56,189 nucleotides of DNA from Holdemania massiliensis AP2. GTDB taxonomy: Bacteria; Bacillota_I; Bacilli_A; Erysipelotrichales; Erysipelotrichaceae. Below, piece by piece: positions 50,175-56,189 of this stretch. The notes beneath the pieces were generated by a model. It was not told the DNA's origin and made no database searches. It saw only the letters and a list, made by a program, of their open reading frames with translations. Where the stretch lies: contig NZ_HE998567.1 in NCBI RefSeq assembly GCF_000327285.1, forward strand, positions 925,186-981,374. The letters are read 5' to 3'. The translations under genes and the position numbers were made by a program. Position 1 is the first letter of the stretch, and each line of letters begins with the position of its first letter.

Positions 50175-53100
50175 ATGAAAAGCAATTCGGTTAATAATGT
50201 GATGTTTGAGCTGTCCGTCAGCCAACAAAATATCTGGAATTTGGAACAGGCTCTGCCCAACACCCCGATCAACAACATCTGCACAACCTTACTGATTGAA
50301 CAGATTTTTGACGGTGAAGCGCTGCAGCGAGTGCTCAATGCAGTCATCATGCATGATGAAACGCTGCGGATGCGCTTAGTCTTAGAGGGAAACGAACCGC
50401 GGCAGTTTTTTGCTCAGCCGCAGACGCAGCGCTTTCCGCTTTTTGATTTTACCCACAGCGATGAAGAGGGACTAAACAACTGGGAAGAAACTGTTACCCG
50501 TCAGCCGATGACGCTGATCGACAGTCCGCTGATCCAGTTTTATTGTTTTCAAACGGGAGAGAACAGCGGCGGTCTGCTGATCAAAGCGCATCACTTGATC
50601 TCGGATGGCTGGACGCAGGTTCTGCTCAGCAACCGGATCGCCCGTTTATATCTAAAAGCGCTGGACCAGGAAGAACTGGAGGAAGAACCGCTGACGCCGT
50701 ATCGCGAGCATCTGCGCAGCGAACAGATTTATCTCAGTTCCTCCCGCTGCCGCCAGGACCGGGCTTTCTGGGCTGAAAAGGCGCCGCAGATGACTGAATC
50801 GCTGGTGCTTAAGGAAGCGGCCTCTCCCCAGCTCAGCCGGATCGGCCAGCGCCGAACCTACATGCTCTCTGAAAAACTGGGCTATCAGATCCATGCTTTC
50901 TGCACGCAGCAGCGCCTGGCGCCCTTTTCCGCGATGATGCTGGCGCTGGCGGTCTTTCTCAGCCGCTTAAGCCATGAAAAGAAACTGACGATCGGCGTTC
51001 CGGTGATCAACCGGGCTACCTTCGCGGAAAAACAGGCCAGCGGAATGTATGTCAGCACCCTGCCGTTTCCCTGTGAGATCGATGAAAACTGGACGCGCGA
51101 TGCGTTTTATCAATATCTGACCGACAGCTGGCTTACGCTGCTGCGGCATCAAAAATATCCGCTGACAGAAATCCTGCGCTTGGTCCGGGCAGAAAATCCG
51201 CAGACCCAAAGCCTGTTTCGGATCGCCCTGTCCTATCAGAATTCAAGGGTGTACCGCAGTGAAAAAGCCGCGGTGCGCTTTCAGGGACGCTGGCATTACA
51301 GCGGCTGGCAGAATGAAGATTTATGCCTGCATTTGAGCAACCGTGAGGATGTTCACCAGTTTATGATCGACTACGACTATCTTTCCCAGCTGTTCATGCC
51401 TTCGGAAATTGACCTGATCCATCAATGTTTGATGGAAATCTTAAAGGATGCGCTGAATCATCCGGAAAAACCGCTGTGGAAGTTAGGCCTGCTTCAGGAG
51501 CCGCAGGAAAACAAAGTTTTGTTTCAGTTCAACGCGATTCCGGCTGCACCGCTGCCGGAAAGTTCCTTAACCGCACGTTGGCAGCGGATTGTCCGTGAAT
51601 CAGCTCAGCGGGCGGCCTGCATTGAAGCGGGAAATCGGATTCGTTATGATCAGCTGGATCACCAGGCCCGTCAGCTGGCCGGAGCCCTCGCCCAACAAGT
51701 TCCAGCGGGTTCCCGTATTGTTTTATTGATTGAGCGCAGCAGCGCGTTATTGACCGCGATGGTCAGTGTCTTTCTGCATCAGAGCTTGTGGATTACCCTC
51801 GATCCTTCCCAACCGGTTTCCCGAATTCAAGATTTGCTTACGCAGAGCAAACCTGATCTGATTCTGGCCGATCCTGATCTGGCGCAGAAGCTGGATCCGC
51901 AGAAGCAATGGCGCTGGCTTACCCCTTCTGCTCAGGCTGAGAAACTGACGTTGGACCAAGAGCTCGGCAACGATGCCTATATTCTTTATACCTCCGGCAC
52001 TACCGGCAATCCCAAGGGCGTCCGGGTCGGTCAGACAAGCCTGTTGAATTTCATCGAAAACATGGCATCCGTCTACCCTCAGAAAGCGGTCTTGTCGATC
52101 TGCAATCCGGCTTTTGACGCCTTCTTGATCGAGAGCCTGGGTGCTTTGCTGAATGGGCGAACGATTGTGATCGCCAATGATCGGCAGGCCTTGGATCCCC
52201 AGGCGCTGGCGCAGCTGATCCGCAGCTATGGCGTCGGCATGATTTCCACAACGCCATCCCGGCTTCAGGCGTATCTCTACAACGCAGCCTTCCGTCAGGC
52301 GGTCAAAAGTCTGGACTGCCTCTTATGCGGGGGTGAGAAATTCCCAGCCGCTTTGCTGCAGCAGCTGCAGCGGTTAACCCTGGCAAAAATATATAATCAA
52401 TACGGGCCGAGTGAAGCGACGATCGGCGTCAGTCTGAAACAGCTGAATCAATGCCGTCAGATCACGGCCGGCAAGCCGATGCCAGGCTGTCAGCTGTACG
52501 TTCTCGATCAGCACCAACAGCCGCTGCCCTGGGGACTGACCGGTGATCTGTATTTGAGCGGCGTTTGTCTGGCTCGTGGTTACGATGACAATCCGACCCT
52601 CACCTCGCAGTGTTTTATCGATCATCCGTTTATCTACGGGCAGAAGCTCTACCGTACCGGTGATCGGGCCTGTTGGACGGAAGAGGGGGAAATTGTAATC
52701 GCCGGGCGCAGTGATGAACAGATTAAACTCAACGGCTGGCGCATTGATCCGCAGGAGATTGCCGATCTGTTATGCCGCAGCACCCCTATCCGCAGCGCGG
52801 CCGTTGTCCGCTGGCCGCAGTTTCAAGGGCTGTGTGCCTATTACGTCAGCGATGAGCCGTATCCTGAAGCGCAGCTGCGCCAGGCTTTGGCTGATAAGCT
52901 GCCCCCGATCATGATTCCCACTTTCTTTATTCCGCTCTCCGAACTGCCGATGACCTCCAACGGCAAGCTGGACCGCAAACGGCTGCCGCAGCCGCAGCGC
53001 TCGGCCGACAGCGTACTTACGCCGCAGACCGACTTGCAGCGCTGGCTGTTAGAAGCCTGTCAGACGCTTTTGGAACAGCCGCAGATGCAGTTAGACAGCG

Positions 53101-56100
53101 ATTATTTTGCGATGGGCGGTGATTCGCTTAAAGCGATGGAGCTGATCACCCGAATTGAGGAACATTGCGGCGTGCGGTTCAGCGTAGCTGATTTCTATCA
53201 ATACCGCACCGTCCAAGCTCTGGCCTGCGCCCTAGAAGGCAGCCCATCAGCGCGCCAATCCGAAGCGAAAGGGCAGAAGGCTCCTGAATTGGCCGATTAT
53301 CCGCTGACCTTCCAGCAGCAGGCAATCTACACACAGCTGCTGATGAATCCCAAGCAGGACAGCTATCACATGCCTGGATTGTTTTTGCTTCCCGATGACA
53401 TTGATTTACAGCGGCTGAAACAGGCGCTCCGGCAGTTAGTCGCGGAAGAAGAAACGCTCAGGACCTCCTTTCATGAAGTGGAAAATGAGATCCGGATGCG
53501 GATTGCACAACAGGCCGAGCTGAACATCACGGAGAAGGTTTGGGATGAGGGCCTTGATCCGATGACTTTAATTCGGCCGTTTGACCTGCAGAAAGCGCCC
53601 TTAATGCATGTGACGCTGCTGCTTGGGCAAAACCGCCGGGGTTTATGGATCGATACACATCATCTGATCAGCGACGGTTTGTCAACCTTGTTGATCCTGC
53701 GTAAGCTGGATCGAGGAATGAGGAATGAAATATCTCCGGCTTTGCCGCTGAGCTATAAAGATATCAGCTGGGCGCAAACGCAGCAGGACACGCAGGCGGC
53801 GCTGGCTTACTGGAAAAACGCATTGGCCTCAGTCCGTGAGAAAAGCCTGCTGCCAACCGACAAAGGGCTGGAAAAACAAGGGGAGAAAGGGGCTCGGGAA
53901 CAGCTTGATTTTGATCCAGCGCTGGCTGCGGCCATCCTGCCCTTCGTCAAGCAGCATCAAATCACGCCCGCGGTTTTCTTTGCCAGTGCCTTCTTCGTGC
54001 AGATCACCCGTTGGACTGGCATTGAAATGAGCTGCGTCGGAATGCCGGTCAGCGGCCGCAGCCGCCGTGAATGGATGGAAGTGCCGGGCTTGTTCATGCA
54101 CACACTGCCCTTAGCCGCTGAAATTTCTCCGGAAATGACCGTTTCCCAGCTGTTGAAGCAGGTGCAGACAAAGCTGATCGAGATGCAGGATCACCAAGAG
54201 GTTTCCCTGGAACAAATCCTGCGCCAGCTGCCGCGTTCGCAAAGTGTTGAAGGTCATTCGCTGTTTGAGATGATGTTTTCGATGCGGCCGATTCCAGACG
54301 GTGCCTTTACGCTGCAGAACCAGCCGTTGGTCTGTCTGCCGATTGAGGATGGGTTAAGCAAATTTGCTTTAACCCTGGAAATCATTCAGACAAAAACCGG
54401 TTGGCAGGCGCAGATGGAATATCGCTTAAGCCAATATCGCAAAGCGACCGTTCAGCTCTATCTGCGCAGCTTTCAGGCGTTGTGCAAGGCTTTTTTGGAA
54501 GACGCGGATCAGCCGCTGTCGCAGCTGAGCTGTCTGGCTGAGTCGGATCGCTGGCAGCTGTTGGAAAAACCGAACCGGCTGCGGGTGCCCTATTGGGATC
54601 TGCCGTTAGACGAACAGATTGCGCTGCTGGCCAACGCCAAACCGGAAGCGGCGGCGCTTGTCTGCGGCACTCAACGAATAACCCGCCGTCAGCTGCAGCA
54701 GAAAGCAATCCAGATCGCAGGACTGCTCAGGGAGGTCAAACCGAGCAGTAAAATCGGTCTGCTTGCGCACCGCTCCGATACCCTGATCGCCGCGATGCTG
54801 GCGATCATGCATACCGGCTGTGCGTATGTGCCGCTGGATCCGCAGTTTCCGGATTCGCGGATCGCGACGATGCTCCAACAGGCGGAGGCTGCGGCCGTGC
54901 TCGCTGAACCTTCGCTGATTCAGCGCATCGAAGCAAAATTTCATCCGATCGCTCTGATCGTAAAGGATTCCCCCGCCGGCTGGATAAATAACCCTGTACG
55001 TTCTATGGAAGACGATCATTATGTCTTATTCACTTCCGGCTCGACCGGCAAGCCCAAAGGCGTGCGGATCACCCACCGCAATACCGCGGCGTTTCTGGAA
55101 TCCATGCGTCCGCTCATTCAAGCCTGTGATACAGTTCTGTGCTCCACCAATCCGGTGTTCGATGTGTTCTTAACGGAAAGCTTAGTGCCGCTGGCCTTGG
55201 GACAGACTGTCGTCATGGCCCAGGATGAAGAAACCCTGCTGCCATGGAAGCTGGCGGAGCTGATCCAAAAAGAACATTGCGAGCTGATTCAGTTCACACC
55301 GACCCGTATGCAGATGAATCTGGCCGATGCTGCCTTCTGCGCCAGCTTGGCTCAGGTCAAGGTCATCATTCATGTCGGCGAAGTTCTCTCACCGCTCACC
55401 GTTGCCAAAACCAAAACGCTGACGCAGGCGCGGATTTATAATTGCTACGGACCGACAGAAACCACCGTCTATGCCTCCGCTAAAGAGGTTTCCCACTCCG
55501 CCGTGACGATCGGTCAGCCGCTGGCCAACATGCAGATTGAAATCTTAGATTCCACGGGAAACCGCTGTCTGCCGATGCAGACCGGACAATTGTGGATCGG
55601 CGGCGAAGGCGTGGGGCCGGGTTATCTGAACAATCCGGAAGCTACCGCCGCAGTTTTCTGCCCGCGGCAAAATCAGAAGTGGTATAACAGCGGCGATCTG
55701 GCGCGCGTCAACAGCGACGGCGAACTGGAATATGAAGGGCGCCGGGACAGTCAGATCAAATTCAACGGCCATCGGATTGAATTGGAAGAAATTCAGTCCG
55801 TGCTGCTGCAGCAGTCCCAATATCGCGATGCGATCGTGATCGCCGAACAGAAAGACGGCGAAGTCTGTGCGCTGCATGGCTTTGTTCTGAGTGATCAGCC
55901 AGTCGATCCTGATTGGGTCCAACCGCTGCAGGCTCAGCTGCCTGCCTATATGATTCCGGCGACCTTAACGGCGCTGAAACAGCTGCCGCTGACCGCTTCC
56001 GGCAAAGTTGACCGCCAAGCCTTAAGTCAACAGATTCCTATATTGCAGCCGGCCCAGGTTCCTGCAGTGCCGCAGGAAGATGAGCTAAGCGGCTTGTGGC

Positions 56101-56189
56101 GGCAGATTCTGAAAGTTCCAGTCCTTGATCCGGATCGTTCCTTCTTTGATCTGGGCGGCAGCTCGCTGCAGGCGTTGATGTTATTGACG
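50175..56189 (+). CDS. Non-ribosomal peptide synthetase, two modules, truncated by window end
   Basis: A reading frame of 2005 codons that is still open at the last base. The ATG at 50175 follows AGGGGGAA. Domain order: condensation 1 (about 1-440, HHLISDG near 139), adenylation 1 (about 460-935, YTSGTTGNPKG near 604, SNGKLDRK), carrier 1 (MGGDSLKA, phosphopantetheine Ser near 984), condensation 2 (about 1030-1460, HHLISDG near 1162), adenylation 2 (about 1490-1950, FTSGSTGKPKG near 1619, ASGKVDRQ), carrier 2 (LGGSSLQA, Ser near 1997). A condensation domain at the very start suggests an N-acylated (lipo-initiated) product. Both condensation His motifs and both carrier Ser are intact. GC is higher than in neighbours. 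The product and release domain lie beyond the window. Confidence 0.93.
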   Translation, partial: MKSNSVNNVMFELSVSQQNIWNLEQALPNTPINNICTTLLIEQIFDGEALQRVLNAVIMHDETLRMRLVLEGNEPRQFFAQPQTQRFPLFDFTHSDEEGLNNWEETVTRQPMTLIDSPLIQFYCFQTGENSGGLLIKAHHLISDGWTQVLLSNRIARLYLKALDQEELEEEPLTPYREHLRSEQIYLSSSRCRQDRAFWAEKAPQMTESLVLKEAASPQLSRIGQRRTYMLSEKLGYQIHAFCTQQRLAPFSAMMLALAVFLSRLSHEKKLTIGVPVINRATFAEKQASGMYVSTLPFPCEIDENWTRDAFYQYLTDSWLTLLRHQKYPLTEILRLVRAENPQTQSLFRIALSYQNSRVYRSEKAAVRFQGRWHYSGWQNEDLCLHLSNREDVHQFMIDYDYLSQLFMPSEIDLIHQCLMEILKDALNHPEKPLWKLGLLQEPQENKVLFQFNAIPAAPLPESSLTARWQRIVRESAQRAACIEAGNRIRYDQLDHQARQLAGALAQQVPAGSRIVLLIERSSALLTAMVSVFLHQSLWITLDPSQPVSRIQDLLTQSKPDLILADPDLAQKLDPQKQWRWLTPSAQAEKLTLDQELGNDAYILYTSGTTGNPKGVRVGQTSLLNFIENMASVYPQKAVLSICNPAFDAFLIESLGALLNGRTIVIANDRQALDPQALAQLIRSYGVGMISTTPSRLQAYLYNAAFRQAVKSLDCLLCGGEKFPAALLQQLQRLTLAKIYNQYGPSEATIGVSLKQLNQCRQITAGKPMPGCQLYVLDQHQQPLPWGLTGDLYLSGVCLARGYDDNPTLTSQCFIDHPFIYGQKLYRTGDRACWTEEGEIVIAGRSDEQIKLNGWRIDPQEIADLLCRSTPIRSAAVVRWPQFQGLCAYYVSDEPYPEAQLRQALADKLPPIMIPTFFIPLSELPMTSNGKLDRKRLPQPQRSADSVLTPQTDLQRWLLEACQTLLEQPQMQLDSDYFAMGGDSLKAMELITRIEEHCGVRFSVADFYQYRTVQALACALEGSPSARQSEAKGQKAPELADYPLTFQQQAIYTQLLMNPKQDSYHMPGLFLLPDDIDLQRLKQALRQLVAEEETLRTSFHEVENEIRMRIAQQAELNITEKVWDEGLDPMTLIRPFDLQKAPLMHVTLLLGQNRRGLWIDTHHLISDGLSTLLILRKLDRGMRNEISPALPLSYKDISWAQTQQDTQAALAYWKNALASVREKSLLPTDKGLEKQGEKGAREQLDFDPALAAAILPFVKQHQITPAVFFASAFFVQITRWTGIEMSCVGMPVSGRSRREWMEVPGLFMHTLPLAAEISPEMTVSQLLKQVQTKLIEMQDHQEVSLEQILRQLPRSQSVEGHSLFEMMFSMRPIPDGAFTLQNQPLVCLPIEDGLSKFALTLEIIQTKTGWQAQMEYRLSQYRKATVQLYLRSFQALCKAFLEDADQPLSQLSCLAESDRWQLLEKPNRLRVPYWDLPLDEQIALLANAKPEAAALVCGTQRITRRQLQQKAIQIAGLLREVKPSSKIGLLAHRSDTLIAAMLAIMHTGCAYVPLDPQFPDSRIATMLQQAEAAAVLAEPSLIQRIEAKFHPIALIVKDSPAGWINNPVRSMEDDHYVLFTSGSTGKPKGVRITHRNTAAFLESMRPLIQACDTVLCSTNPVFDVFLTESLVPLALGQTVVMAQDEETLLPWKLAELIQKEHCELIQFTPTRMQMNLADAAFCASLAQVKVIIHVGEVLSPLTVAKTKTLTQARIYNCYGPTETTVYASAKEVSHSAVTIGQPLANMQIEILDSTGNRCLPMQTGQLWIGGEGVGPGYLNNPEATAAVFCPRQNQKWYNSGDLARVNSDGELEYEGRRDSQIKFNGHRIELEEIQSVLLQQSQYRDAIVIAEQKDGEVCALHGFVLSDQPVDPDWVQPLQAQLPAYMIPATLTALKQLPLTASGKVDRQALSQQIPILQPAQVPAVPQEDELSGLWRQILKVPVLDPDRSFFDLGGSSLQALMLLT

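Noticed and set aside
1-56189. CRISPR arrays, tRNA or rRNA genes, complete insertion sequences
   Set aside because: No regularly spaced repeats, cloverleaf or rRNA-like stretches, and no transposase with terminal inverted repeats were seen; the only transposase-related gene is the Rpn family protein.

Overview
The window looks like chromosomal DNA of a spore-forming Firmicute; an Erysipelotrichia (Holdemania-like) gut bacterium is my best guess. The evidence is a division/cell-wall (dcw) cluster in Bacillus subtilis order with spoVD, a sigK-type sporulation sigma factor, the DUF177-rpmF pair, parE-parC, the class 1B pyrD-pyrK pair, AGGAGG-type ribosome sites and mixed GC content. The lineage is inference; the gene families are read directly from the translated sequence.

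Layout. 45-11908 (minus strand): yceD-rpmF, then mraZ-rsmH-ftsL-pbpB, then spoVD-murE-mraY-murD. The two halves of the dcw cluster are separated by about 1.4 kb holding terminators, a coiled-coil gene with a promoter that predicts a leaderless mRNA, and a candidate type I toxin-antitoxin locus that has gone unlisted because its peptide is only 59 residues long. 12-17.7 kb: housekeeping singles (alpha/beta hydrolase, tmcAL, tagD-like, SDR, YebC, PHP phosphoesterase). 17.8-21.7 kb: a BlaI-type repressor followed by two tandem membrane proteins that fuse an M56 (BlaR1-like) protease to an extracellular M23 peptidase; one copy has lost a catalytic His. 21.8-28.3 kb: epimerase, parC-parE, plsY. 28.3-32.2 kb: Rpn-family nuclease, two small probable lipoproteins, a GT51 transglycosylase, YneF and an orphan. 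32.2-34.1 kb: an AT-rich island with an XRE-TPR regulator and, immediately downstream, a 53-residue cysteine-containing secreted peptide, an RRNPP-like regulator/peptide pair. 34.3-37.5 kb (plus): sigK, a HAD phosphatase and a family 3 glycosidase lipoprotein.

37.7-47.2 kb (minus): one uninterrupted de novo UMP operon, pyrB-pyrC-carA-carB-pyrK-pyrD-pyrF-pyrE, preceded by a promoter and a leader with mutually exclusive hairpins. 47.8-49.8 kb: an XRE membrane regulator and an adenosine-deaminase-family enzyme. 50175 to the window end (plus): a non-ribosomal peptide synthetase with order C-A-T-C-A-T, still open at the last base.

Working together: the dcw genes, the GT51 enzyme, the PASTA transpeptidases, the family 3 glycosidase and the M23/M56 pair all act on peptidoglycan. 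The most promising undescribed systems are the XRE-TPR/peptide locus, the BlaI-M23/M56 tandem, the truncated NRPS, and the candidate toxin/antisense pair. No tRNA, rRNA or CRISPR array was seen.
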